The notes under the pieces were generated by a model. That model searched no databases and had not been told where the DNA came from. It worked only from the letters and a program-made list of their open reading frames with translations. DNA of 64,000 bases from Rhodococcus sp. 06-235-1A (lineage in GTDB: Bacteria > Actinomycetota > Actinomycetes > Mycobacteriales > Mycobacteriaceae), in the NCBI RefSeq assembly GCF_002258785.1, contig NZ_NOYI01000027.1, positions 248,001-312,000 on the forward strand, given 5' to 3'. The position numbers and the translations under genes were made by a program. Each line of letters opens with the position of its first letter. Within the stretch, counting starts at the first letter, position 1. Below are positions 15,655 to 23,763 of the stretch, in pieces.

Positions 15655-16929
15655 GTGCATGAGCAGGTAGAACAGACAAAACGGACGCGCGCGGTGTGGT
15701 TGATCGCCGTGCTCGTCGCCTTGGTGGCGTTGGTGGCAGGGTGCACCGTCGGATCCGGCGACGGAGGCTCGGGAGCCGCTGCCCCCACCACCGAGGCCGC
15801 GCCCGTTGTGAAGGTCACCGCGAACCCCGTAGCGGGTGCCGTCGACGTCAGTCCCGTCGCGCCCATCTCGGTCTCCGTGGCCGATGGAACGCTCACCGAG
15901 GTTGCGCTGACGAACCCCGAGGGCAAGGTCGTCCAGGGCGCGCTCTCACCCGACAAGACCTCGTATGCCGTCACCGAACCCCTTGGCTACGGCGTCGAGT
16001 ACACGTGGTCCGGCTCGGCGGTCGGCAGCGACAACAAGACCGTGCCCATCGACGGAGCGTTCACCACGGTCGAACCGGACAGCCGAACCTCGGTGAGCAC
16101 CAACATCGGCGACGGTCAGGAAGTCGGCATCGCCGCGCCGATCATCCTGCAGTTCGACTCGGCGATCGAGGACAAGGCGGCCGTAGAAAAGGCGTTGACG
16201 GTGACCACCAACCCGCCGACTCCCGGCGCATGGGCCTGGTTCCCCGACGACAACGGCTCACGCATCCACTGGCGTCCCACCAACTACTGGACGCCCGGTA
16301 CGACGGTGTCTGTGGTCGCGAAGCTCTACGGCGTGAACTACGGCGACGGTGCCTACGGTGCCGACGACGTCACCCTGAACTTCAGCATCGGACGCAGCCA
16401 GGTGGTCGTCGCCGACGCCACCAGCCACCGCATGCAGGTGGTCCGCGACGGCGCGACGATCATGGACATCCCCGTCAGCTACGGCGAGGGCAACGAAGAC
16501 CGCAACGTCACCCGCAGCGGCATCCACGTCGTCACCGAGAAGCACGAGGACTTCCTGATGTCCAACCCGCCGTTCTACGAGAACGTGCGCGAACGCTGGG
16601 CCGTGCGCATCTCCAACAACGGTGAGTTCATCCACGCCAACCCGCTGACCACCGGCGTGCAGGGTGCATCCAACGTCACCAACGGGTGTATCAACCTCTC
16701 CACCGAGGACGCGCAGCAGTATTTCGGTACGGCGATGTACGGCGATCCGGTGGAGGTCACCGGCACCCGCATCGACCTGTCCGCAGCGGACGGCGATCTG
16801 TACGACTGGGCGATCGACTGGCCGACCTGGGAGTCGATGTCGGCGCTTCCTGCCGGCGGAGCAGCCGCAACCACGACCCCCGCGACGACAGCACCTGCCA
16901 CGACGACGGCACCTGCGCCCGCTGGCTGA
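15655..16929 (+). CDS. L,D-transpeptidase lipoprotein (LprQ/Rv0483 type)
   Basis: A protein of about 424 residues. The N-terminal helix WLIAVLVALVALVAGC ends in a lipobox, so it is a lipoprotein. Two Ig-like domains follow (VDVSPVAPISVSVADG; VGIAAPIILQFDS), then the YkuD domain with VVVADATSHRMQV and the catalytic motif NVTNGCINLS, where Cys is the nucleophile and the His is in FIHANPL. A Thr/Pro/Ala-rich tail ends it. It forms 3-3 crosslinks in peptidoglycan outside the membrane. It matches LprQ, which also follows murB in M. tuberculosis. GTG 15655 is preferred because an upstream frame lacks a signal sequence. Confidence 0.9.
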   Translation: MHEQVEQTKRTRAVWLIAVLVALVALVAGCTVGSGDGGSGAAAPTTEAAPVVKVTANPVAGAVDVSPVAPISVSVADGTLTEVALTNPEGKVVQGALSPDKTSYAVTEPLGYGVEYTWSGSAVGSDNKTVPIDGAFTTVEPDSRTSVSTNIGDGQEVGIAAPIILQFDSAIEDKAAVEKALTVTTNPPTPGAWAWFPDDNGSRIHWRPTNYWTPGTTVSVVAKLYGVNYGDGAYGADDVTLNFSIGRSQVVVADATSHRMQVVRDGATIMDIPVSYGEGNEDRNVTRSGIHVVTEKHEDFLMSNPPFYENVRERWAVRISNNGEFIHANPLTTGVQGASNVTNGCINLSTEDAQQYFGTAMYGDPVEVTGTRIDLSAADGDLYDWAIDWPTWESMSALPAGGAAATTTPATTAPATTTAPAPAG

Positions 16930-16939
16930 GCGCTGCGCG

Positions 16940-16985
16940 CACGTGCATGGAAACTCGTAGCGCACTACGAGTTTCCATGCACATG
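16940..16985. terminator. Bidirectional hairpin, copy B of the CGTAG/CTACG family
   Basis: TGCATGGAAACTCGTAG (16944-16960) and its perfect complement (16965-16981) flank the loop CGCA, with further partial pairing to 16940 and 16985. It sits between the convergent L,D-transpeptidase and SDR genes. The stem top AACTCGTAG...CTACGAGTT is the same as in copy A at 9594. Confidence 0.85.
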
Positions 16986-16987
16986 GG

Positions 16988-17743
16988 CTACTTACGGGAG
17001 AAGCGCCCCGGACCGGCCTGATCGCGCGGCTTGATGATGATCTGATCGAGGTTGACGTGCGACGGGCGCGAGGCCACGAAGCCGATCACCTCGGCGATGT
17101 CGCTCGCCACGAGCGGCGTGATGCCCTGGTACACGGCGTCGGCCTTGGCTGCGTCACCGTCGAAGCGGACGAGCGAGAATTCGGTCTCCACGGCACCGGG
17201 TGCTACCTCGGTCAACCGCACCGGCTTACCCAGTAGTTCGCCGCGTAGCGTCCGATGCAGCACGGCCTGAGCGTGTTTGGCGGAGGTGTAGCCCGATCCG
17301 TTGTCGTACGCCTCGAACGCAGCAACCGAGGTGATCGTGACGATGAGGCCGTCGCCGGACTCGATCAGCTTGGGCAGCAACGACTTCGTGACCCGAAGCG
17401 TGCCGAGAACGTTGGTCTCCCACATCCAGCGCCAGTCGTCGAGGTCGGCGTCGATCACCGGAGCCAATCCCTTTGCGCCGCCTGCATTGTTGACCAGGAC
17501 GTCGACGCGGGGGATCACCGCAGCGAACGCGGCGACCGAATCCTCGTCCGTGACATCGAGTTCCAGGGCCGTGCCGCCGATGTCCGACGCCAACTCCTCG
17601 AGCCGGTCGAGTCTGCGGGCACCGATCACCACGTGGAATCCGTCGGCGGCGAGTTGGCGGGCCGTGGCCGCGCCGATGCCGGAACTCGCTCCGGTGACGA
17701 CGGCGATTCGGGTATCGGGTGCGATGTGTTCGGGCGAGGTCAT
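16988..17743 (-). CDS. Short-chain dehydrogenase/reductase (Rv0484c homologue)
   Basis: A 251-residue classical SDR. The cofactor glycine motif is VVTGASSGIGAATA, the structural motif is LVNNAGGA, the catalytic serine is in VTITSVAAFE, and the YxxxK pair is YTSAKHAQA. ARRLDRL after strand 2 suggests NADP(H). The substrate is unknown. It occupies the Rv0484c position, divergent from the ROK regulator with a 333-bp gap. Confidence 0.9.
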   Translation of the reverse strand: MTSPEHIAPDTRIAVVTGASSGIGAATARQLAADGFHVVIGARRLDRLEELASDIGGTALELDVTDEDSVAAFAAVIPRVDVLVNNAGGAKGLAPVIDADLDDWRWMWETNVLGTLRVTKSLLPKLIESGDGLIVTITSVAAFEAYDNGSGYTSAKHAQAVLHRTLRGELLGKPVRLTEVAPGAVETEFSLVRFDGDAAKADAVYQGITPLVASDIAEVIGFVASRPSHVNLDQIIIKPRDQAGPGRFSRK

Positions 17744-17825
17744 GGGGAAATTCTAGTTCGGGAGAAACAGCGCTTCTGGACGGGCCCGATTGGACAATCG
17801 GGCTTCGAGTGCTAATTTTGGACTC

Positions 17826-17939
17826 ATGTCCGCCAGTGAGACCACCGCGATGCGGGTCACCTATGTGACCGCGTCCCTCGGTTCTCGCTTGCCGCTTCCT
17901 CGGGAACTGTGTTGTCTCGGCCAAGGAACCTGTCTCTAG
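17826..17939 (+). CDS. Possible 37-codon leader ORF upstream of the ROK regulator
   Basis: ATG 17826 to TAG 17939 encodes 37 residues starting MSASETTAMRVTYV and ending in a Cys-rich stretch, ELCCLGQGTCL. It lies in the 333-bp gap between the SDR and the ROK gene, which is otherwise empty of genes. A TGCTAATTT-like promoter patch lies just upstream, and a GGTCAC-CTAT-GTGACC palindrome lies inside it at 17855-17870. Clustered Cys codons near a stop occur in actinobacterial cysteine-sensing leader ORFs, but nothing here proves that. Low confidence. Confidence 0.25.
   Translation: MSASETTAMRVTYVTASLGSRLPLPRELCCLGQGTCL
17855..17870. promoter_or_regulatory. Palindrome GGTCAC-N4-GTGACC
   Basis: A perfect 6-bp-arm inverted repeat with spacer CTAT lies in the SDR-ROK intergenic region, about 210 bp upstream of the ROK start and 112 bp from the SDR start. 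Size and symmetry suit an operator for a dimeric regulator such as the ROK protein itself. No experimental support. Confidence 0.35.
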
Positions 17940-18076
17940 CCTTTTGCGCTACGGGCAGTCGGTTCGCGTGTCGTGGTCTTTCGTGACCACCGTGCTCGCC
18001 CTTGACCTGCATCACTTCGCACCGTCGTCGCTGTTCATTCGCGACGAAGGTCTCCACTGCTGAGGATCCACGACGG

Positions 18077-19426
18077 ATGTCCGTAACCACGCTGCACCAC
18101 CACCATGCTCGTCCCGCACTGCGCTCGCCCGGACGGGTCACCGCTCCCGCGTCGCGCGTCCAACTCGTCGCACCCGATCTGCGGATCGTCGACAGCCCCG
18201 TGGCGTCGGTGCTGCGGGTGGCCTGCGTCGAAGGCCCCATATCCCGCGACAGCGCAGCTCGCACAACAGGATTGAGCATCGCCACCGTCAATCGTCAGGT
18301 ATCGGCTCTGCTCGGTGTCGGGCTGTTGCGCGAGCGCGCGGACCTGACGGCATCGGGCGCGATCGGACGGCCCCGGGTGCCGTTCGAGGTCAACCACGAA
18401 CCGTTTTCGACGATCGGCATCCACATCGGTGCCGTCGTCACCGGCATCACCGTCAGCGACCTGCGCGGGCGCATCCTCGGCGCTGTCGAAATACCCACGC
18501 CAGGTGGATCCCCCGATGCGGCACTGGCTTCCGTCACTCGCAGTGCCGGAGCCTTTGCCGGACGCTGGCATCGCCGAACACCGCTGTGGGTCGGCGTAGC
18601 CATCGGCGGCCGTGTCGACAGCGCGAACGGCACCGTCGACCACCCGCGACTGGGGTGGGAGAACGGCCGCGTCGCCGGCATCATCGGCGGCGGACTCGGC
18701 CTTCCCATCTCGGTGTCCGGGCACGTCGAGGCCATGGCAGCCTCGGAATTGTTGCTCGCACCTCGACTGTCGGACACCGCGGCAGTGCAGAGCTCGAGCG
18801 GAACCTCCCTCTACTTCTACGCACGCGAGACCGCAGGCATGGCTCTGACGATCGACGGCCGCGTCCACACCCCGGCGAGCGGCCCCGGGTCCATCGCCCA
18901 CCTGCCCACCGGATCATCGGCGCTGTGCGGATGTGGTAATCGAGGCTGCCTCGAGGCCTCGGTCAGTGATCGAGCGGTGGTCGCTGCTGCCGTCGACCGC
19001 AAGATCATTGCGAGCGTAGCCCGCGGAGCGACCCATGTCGCTGCGAGCGTAGCCCGCGGAGAGACCAATGTCGCTGCGCCGCAGCCACGTCCGAGTATTG
19101 CCGCGGTGTACCAGGCAGCACAGGGCGGTTCGGAGGCGGCGCGCGAACTGCTGGTCGAGCGCGCTCGGATACTGGGTCGGACGGTGGCGCTGCTGCGTGA
19201 CATGTTCAATCCGGATCGCGTGGTACTCGGGGGCCAGGCGTTCACCGCGTACCCGGCCGGAATCCCGCACGTGGGCGAGGCCTTCACCGCGCATTCGACG
19301 CTGGCACGCCGGGATATTCGCGTCACCGGATTCGGCGACCGGGTGCAGGAATACGCCGCGACGGTGGTCTCTCTCAGCTCCCTGTACTCCGATCCGCTCG
19401 CGTCGATGCGCAGGGCTGCCGCGTAG
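18077..19426 (+). CDS. ROK family transcriptional regulator (Rv0485 homologue)
   Basis: About 449 residues. The N-terminal half has a winged-helix domain (SRDSAARTTGLSIATVNRQV, LLRERADL), and the ROK sugar-kinase-like domain follows with FSTIGIHIGAVVTGITVSD and the zinc motif CGCGNRGCLEAS. Near residues 312-333 is an in-frame duplication, ASVARGATHV then ASVARGETNV, encoded by a 33-bp direct repeat. GGQAFTAYPAG closes the fold. ROK repressors usually bind phosphosugars or sugars. ATG 18077 is preferred; the frame extends upstream to 18002 without a good ribosome site. It lies 11 bp before a hydrolase gene, with mshA beyond, as in mycobacteria. Confidence 0.85.
   Translation: MSVTTLHHHHARPALRSPGRVTAPASRVQLVAPDLRIVDSPVASVLRVACVEGPISRDSAARTTGLSIATVNRQVSALLGVGLLRERADLTASGAIGRPRVPFEVNHEPFSTIGIHIGAVVTGITVSDLRGRILGAVEIPTPGGSPDAALASVTRSAGAFAGRWHRRTPLWVGVAIGGRVDSANGTVDHPRLGWENGRVAGIIGGGLGLPISVSGHVEAMAASELLLAPRLSDTAAVQSSSGTSLYFYARETAGMALTIDGRVHTPASGPGSIAHLPTGSSALCGCGNRGCLEASVSDRAVVAAAVDRKIIASVARGATHVAASVARGETNVAAPQPRPSIAAVYQAAQGGSEAARELLVERARILGRTVALLRDMFNPDRVVLGGQAFTAYPAGIPHVGEAFTAHSTLARRDIRVTGFGDRVQEYAATVVSLSSLYSDPLASMRRAAA
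19010..19075. repeat. 33-bp in-frame direct repeat within the ROK gene
   Basis: Two adjacent 33-bp copies, 19010-19042 and 19043-19075, share GCGAGCGTAGCCCGCGGAG and the end ATGTCGCT. They differ at a few positions and add 11 residues without shifting the frame. The duplication lies just after the zinc motif of the ROK domain. Confidence 0.85.
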
Positions 19427-19437
19427 GTTCACTTACC

Positions 19438-20352
19438 ATGAGCACCCCTGCAGCAGGACCGGTTCGCCAGGCCACCGGGATCGACGGAGCCAATATCGTC
19501 TACCGCGTCAGCGGTGACCCCGAGGCGAGGCCACTGGTTCTGCTGCACGGGTGGGCGCAGAGCTCGGCGTGCTGGGGCGAGGGACTGTTGGCCAACTTGG
19601 CCGAGCGGTACCGCGTTGTCGCCGTCGACCTGCGTGGGCACGGCTACTCCGACGCCCCCGCGGCTGGGTACGACGACTCGAGGATCTGGGCCGGGGATGT
19701 GGAGGCGGTGCTCGCTGCAGAGGGCATCACTGCCGACGCTGTGCTCCTGGGCTGGTCCTACGGCGGTCTGGTGATCTGTGACTACCTCGCCGAACACGGA
19801 TCCGGCGCGGTGGCGGGCATCGTGCTGGTCGGTGCGATCACCAGCATCGGTAGGGGAGAGGCAGGCGGACGCGTGGGGACGGCCATGCGAGCGGCGATCC
19901 CCGGTGCGATGGCAGAGGAACCCCGCGTTGCCATCAAGGCACTCGGTAGCTTCGGCAACGCGTTGACCGGGCCGGTAGAAGGGAAAGGGCCGCAAGCACA
20001 GGCGCTGTTCGGGTTGACCCTGTCCACCCGTCCGCGAGTGCGCGCAGCCCTGTTCGATCGGGCCGTCGGGCACGACGACCTGCTCCGCAGCCTCGATGTG
20101 CCGGCATTCGTACTGCACGGCACCGACGACACCGTCGTCGACGTCTCCGCCGGGCGTCACGCCGCGGAGTTGATTCCCACGGCCGTGGCGTCGTACTGGG
20201 AGGGCGTGGACCACGGCCCGTTCGTCGCCGATCCCCAGAGGTTCTTCGTCGAGGTGACCGAGTTTCTCGACAGCCTGGGTCGTTCCGCAGGCTGCACTCC
20301 CGGATGGTCTGAGTCTGCCCGGTCGTCCGACGGGGTAGTTATCGAGACGTAA
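19438..20352 (+). CDS. Alpha/beta hydrolase upstream of mshA
   Basis: A 304-residue alpha/beta hydrolase. LVLLHGWAQSSACWGE is the oxyanion segment, VDLRGHGYSD follows, the nucleophile is in LLGWSYGGLVICDY, the acid in VLHGTDDTVVD and the histidine in EGVDHGPFVAD. It resembles non-haem chloroperoxidase/esterase-type hydrolases. It sits between the ROK regulator and mshA on the same strand, 9 bp before mshA, so it may share the mycothiol transcript. The residues after about 285 look like unconserved tail. Substrate unknown. Confidence 0.82.
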   Translation: MSTPAAGPVRQATGIDGANIVYRVSGDPEARPLVLLHGWAQSSACWGEGLLANLAERYRVVAVDLRGHGYSDAPAAGYDDSRIWAGDVEAVLAAEGITADAVLLGWSYGGLVICDYLAEHGSGAVAGIVLVGAITSIGRGEAGGRVGTAMRAAIPGAMAEEPRVAIKALGSFGNALTGPVEGKGPQAQALFGLTLSTRPRVRAALFDRAVGHDDLLRSLDVPAFVLHGTDDTVVDVSAGRHAAELIPTAVASYWEGVDHGPFVADPQRFFVEVTEFLDSLGRSAGCTPGWSESARSSDGVVIET

Positions 20353-20361
20353 TGTGGAGGC

Positions 20362-21705
20362 GTGCACACTGAAGGAGTGACTGGACACCAGCTGAGCAGG
20401 GTCGCTGTGTTGTCCTTGCATACCTCCCCGCTCGCGCAGCCCGGAACGGGTGACGCGGGTGGCATGAACGTCTACGTGCTGCAGAGCGCCAAAGAGCTGG
20501 CCAAGCGGGGTGTGGAAGTCGAGATCTTCACCCGGGCGACGGCGTCGACCGACGCTCCCGTTGTCGAGGCAGCGCCAGGAGTGCTGGTCCGCAACATCGT
20601 TGCGGGACCGTTCGAGGGCCTGGACAAACACGACCTGCCCACACAGTTGTGCGCGTTCGCGGCCGGAGTGTTGCGTGAGGAAGCTCGGCACGAGCCCGGT
20701 TATTACGACCTGGTGCACTCGCACTACTGGCTCTCGGGGCAGGTCGGCTGGCTCGCTCGCGATCGGTGGGGAGTGCCGCTGGTACACACCGCGCACACCC
20801 TCGCCGCGGTCAAGAACGCGTCTCTGGCCGAGGGTGACTCGCCCGAGCCCGCGGCACGCCAGATCGGTGAGCAGCAGGTGGTGGCCGAGGCGGACAGGCT
20901 GATCGCCAACACCACCGAGGAAGCGAAGTCTCTCGTCGAGATCTATGGGGCGTCGCAGGATTCCATCGACGTGGTTGCGCCGGGAGCCGATCTGGCGCAA
21001 TACAATCCGGGAGACAAGCACGCGGCTCGCGCCGAACTCGGTCTGAACCCCGACGAGTCGATCGTCGCATTCGTCGGCCGCATCCAACCGCTCAAAGCCC
21101 CCGATGTGCTCATCGCAGCGGCCGCCGAAGTGCTGCAGCGAGATCCGTCGTCGCCGCTTCGGGTTCTCATCGTCGGCGGGCCGTCGGGCAGCGGGTTGGA
21201 TCGGCCCGACAGTCTCATCGATCTGGCCGAGAGTCTCGGGATCACCCCGCGGGTGACGTTCATGCCGCCGCAACCGTCGTCGCGCCTGGCGCAGGTCTAC
21301 CGCGCCGCGGATGTCGTTGCGGTGCCGAGTTACAACGAATCGTTCGGCCTGGTCGCGATCGAAGCCCAGGCGTGCGGAACGCCGGTGTTGGCAGCGGATG
21401 TGGGCGGTCTCGGTGTAGCCGTGCGATCGGGCGAGACCGGCCGTCTGGTGCAGGGCCACCGCACCGAGGATTGGGCCGATGCACTCGCGTCCATGCTCTC
21501 GGATCGAACCGCATTGGCGGACATGGCAAGTGCGGCACCGCGGCACGCTCGAAACTTCTCGTGGGAGCACACAGCCGACGGGCTCATCGAGAGTTACCGG
21601 CAGGCCAAGTTCCACTTCGACCGCGGGGAGGCACCGAGCGAGTTCTCGCCGCGACGCGTCCGAGGATTGTCGAAACTACGCAGATCAGGAGCTGTGACTG
21701 CATGA
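20362..21705 (+). CDS. mshA: D-inositol-3-phosphate glycosyltransferase (mycothiol synthesis)
   Basis: A 447-residue GT-B glycosyltransferase of family GT4. The N-terminal donor-domain motif is SPLAQPGTGDAGGMNVYV, VHSHYWLSGQVGWLA follows, and FVGRIQPLKAPDVLI opens the C-terminal domain. The EX7E pair is in YNESFGLVAIEAQACGTPVL. It transfers GlcNAc from UDP-GlcNAc to 1D-myo-inositol-3-phosphate, the first committed step to mycothiol. GTG 20362 is given; GTG 20377 is an alternative, and neither has an ideal ribosome site. The stop overlaps the next ATG by 4 nt. Confidence 0.93.
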   Translation: MHTEGVTGHQLSRVAVLSLHTSPLAQPGTGDAGGMNVYVLQSAKELAKRGVEVEIFTRATASTDAPVVEAAPGVLVRNIVAGPFEGLDKHDLPTQLCAFAAGVLREEARHEPGYYDLVHSHYWLSGQVGWLARDRWGVPLVHTAHTLAAVKNASLAEGDSPEPAARQIGEQQVVAEADRLIANTTEEAKSLVEIYGASQDSIDVVAPGADLAQYNPGDKHAARAELGLNPDESIVAFVGRIQPLKAPDVLIAAAAEVLQRDPSSPLRVLIVGGPSGSGLDRPDSLIDLAESLGITPRVTFMPPQPSSRLAQVYRAADVVAVPSYNESFGLVAIEAQACGTPVLAADVGGLGVAVRSGETGRLVQGHRTEDWADALASMLSDRTALADMASAAPRHARNFSWEHTADGLIESYRQAKFHFDRGEAPSEFSPRRVRGLSKLRRSGAVTA

Positions 21706-22199
21706 GCGAGACCGCCGAACTGATCGACCGGGCCCTCGAGGACCGCGAGCTGGACTACACGCGGCGCGGAGAGGTGTTCACCGTCGAGCTGCCCGGTGAA
21801 CGCAAATTGAAGACGACGACGATGTTGACCGTCGGGCATCACGGGGTACGCATCGAGGCATTCGTCTGCCGCAAGCCCGACGAGAACTTCGAGGGTGTCT
21901 ACAAATATCTGCTGCGTAGAAACCGTCGTCTGTACGGAGTGCATTACACGATCGACAAGGTGGGCGACATCTACCTCGTGGGACGAATGTCGTTGCACGC
22001 GGTCAACGGCGACGAACTCGATCGCGTTCTCGGTCAGACGCTCGAAGCGGCGGACGGCGACTTCAACGTGCTGCTCGAACTGGGATTCGCGGAGTCCATC
22101 AAACGTGAATGGGCATGGCGGGTCTCGCGTGGCGAATCGTTGGCGAACCTGAAGGCGTTCGAGCATCTGGTAGGAGCAGACAAAGCCGGGCAAGCGTAA
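21702..22199 (+). CDS. YbjN domain protein (Rv0487 homologue)
   Basis: A 165-residue protein of the YbjN/sensory-transduction-like family. It begins MSETAELIDRALEDRELDYT and contains the central LTVGHHGVRIEAFVCRKPDE, YKYLLRRNRRLYGVHY and GDIYLVGRMSL. Its ATG overlaps the mshA stop (ATGA), so translation is coupled. The same coupling occurs in mycobacteria. The function is not established; the fold resembles type III secretion chaperones. Confidence 0.85.
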   Translation: MSETAELIDRALEDRELDYTRRGEVFTVELPGERKLKTTTMLTVGHHGVRIEAFVCRKPDENFEGVYKYLLRRNRRLYGVHYTIDKVGDIYLVGRMSLHAVNGDELDRVLGQTLEAADGDFNVLLELGFAESIKREWAWRVSRGESLANLKAFEHLVGADKAGQA

Positions 22200-22257
22200 C
22201 TCGCTCGAAATGGGTCGGTGTCGCTGCCCGTAACGTCCGGTTCATAGCCTGGCTGTC

Positions 22258-23688
22258 ATGACCAGGCCCGAGGACGCCCGCCCGCCGGTGTTGCAGATGT
22301 TCGGTTACGGTCTGCAACATATTCTCTCGATGTTCGGTGGCGTCATCGCCGTACCGATCATCGTCGGGGGAGCGGCCGGGCTGTCCGGTGCCGACCAAGC
22401 CCTGTTGATCTCCTGCGCACTGTTCGTCAGTGGCGTGGCCACCGTTCTCCAGACCGTCGGTATTCCGTTCTTCGGCTCGCAACTGCCGCTGGTACAGGGT
22501 ATTTCGTTTGCTTCGGTCTCGACGGTGCTGACGATCATCGGCAGCGCGGAAGACGGCCGAACCGGATTGCGCACGGTGCTCGGTGCCGTTCTGGTGGCCG
22601 CGCTGATCGGTTTGGCGATCGCGCCGTTCTTCTCCAAGATCGTCCGTTTCTTCCCGCCGCTGGTGACCGGCAGCATCATCACCGTCATCGGCCTGTCGCT
22701 GATGCCGGTGGCCGCACGCTGGATCACCGGCCAGGAAATGGTGGGCGGAGCCCCGAACCCGAACTACCTCGATCCCGGCAACATCGGACTGGCGATGTTC
22801 ACCCTCCTCGCCGTGCTGGTGATGACCAAGATTCCGGGGCTGTCACGGTTGTCGATCCTGCTCGGACTCGTCGTCGGCACCATCGCAGCGCTGATCGTGG
22901 GAAAGACCGATTTCGACGGCGTCGGCGACGCATCCGTGGTGGCCGTGCCGACGCCCTTCGCGTTCGGTTCGCCGATCTTCGCCATCGGTGCGATCGTGTC
23001 GATGACCATCGTGATCCTGGTGATCATGGTCGAGACCACGGCCGACATTCTGGCCGTCGGTGAGGTCGTCGGAACGGACGTCGACTCCAAGCGCGTCGGT
23101 GACGGACTGCGCGCCGACATGGTGTCCTCGGCCGTCGCCCCGATCTTCAACACCTTCCCGGCCACGGCCTTCGCACAGAACGTGGGGCTGGTGGCGATGA
23201 CCGGCATCAAGAGCCGCTTCGTCGTCGCGGTCGGCGGCGGCGTGCTTGCGCTGCTGGGCCTTTCGCCGGTTCTCGCGGCAGTCGTCGGTGTCGTCCCGCT
23301 GCCGGTACTCGGAGGGGCAGGAATCGCTCTGTTCGGAACCGTCGCAGCCAGCGGCATTCGCACCCTCGGCAAGGTGAACTACGACAACAACTCCAATGTG
23401 ATCATCGTGGCGGTGACCTTGGCGTTCGGCCTCATTCCCGTTGTCGCGAGCGACTTCTGGGACGAATTTCCGGACTGGTTCGTCACCGTCTTCCATTCCG
23501 GAATCAGTGCCGCCAGCATCGTGGCAGTGGTCCTCAACGTATTCTTCAACGTATTCAGACCCGGTACGCCGCCGAACCCATCGGTGGTGGCAGCGGGGCC
23601 GGCAGTGATGGTGCGTGAGGACGAAGCGAAGGTGCTCGGCGAAGGCGGAAGCCTGCCCGAGAAGGCCGAGCCCAACAAGGACTCCTGA
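22258..23688 (+). CDS. NCS2 family uracil/xanthine permease
   Basis: A 476-residue membrane protein with about 12-14 hydrophobic segments. The family start is FGYGLQHILSMFGGVIAVPI, GSQLPLVQGISFA matches the first signature, and the NAT motif is QNVGLVAMTGIKSR, preceded by VETTADILAVGE. The family moves nucleobases with protons; the GVIAVP and QN-VG motif type fits uracil or xanthine, which cannot be separated here. A 60-residue C-terminal hydrophilic tail is present. It lies 75 bp upstream of the nucleoside-type ABC importer on the same strand. This marks the left end of the interruption of the mycobacterial gene order. Confidence 0.88.
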   Translation: MTRPEDARPPVLQMFGYGLQHILSMFGGVIAVPIIVGGAAGLSGADQALLISCALFVSGVATVLQTVGIPFFGSQLPLVQGISFASVSTVLTIIGSAEDGRTGLRTVLGAVLVAALIGLAIAPFFSKIVRFFPPLVTGSIITVIGLSLMPVAARWITGQEMVGGAPNPNYLDPGNIGLAMFTLLAVLVMTKIPGLSRLSILLGLVVGTIAALIVGKTDFDGVGDASVVAVPTPFAFGSPIFAIGAIVSMTIVILVIMVETTADILAVGEVVGTDVDSKRVGDGLRADMVSSAVAPIFNTFPATAFAQNVGLVAMTGIKSRFVVAVGGGVLALLGLSPVLAAVVGVVPLPVLGGAGIALFGTVAASGIRTLGKVNYDNNSNVIIVAVTLAFGLIPVVASDFWDEFPDWFVTVFHSGISAASIVAVVLNVFFNVFRPGTPPNPSVVAAGPAVMVREDEAKVLGEGGSLPEKAEPNKDS

Positions 23689-23763
23689 GTGAAATCCTGC
23701 GCACCCTCGCCCGCGCGAGTACCGTCCCGAACCAGACGAAGCACATCTAAATTGGAGGACATC

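Noticed and set aside
14028..15974. Minus-strand open frame of 648 codons opposite namH
   Set aside because: Antisense to a motif-complete MBL-Rieske gene; the translation lacks recognisable domains.
19429..21615. Minus-strand open frame of 728 codons opposite the hydrolase and mshA
   Set aside because: Antisense shadow of two genes with complete catalytic motifs.
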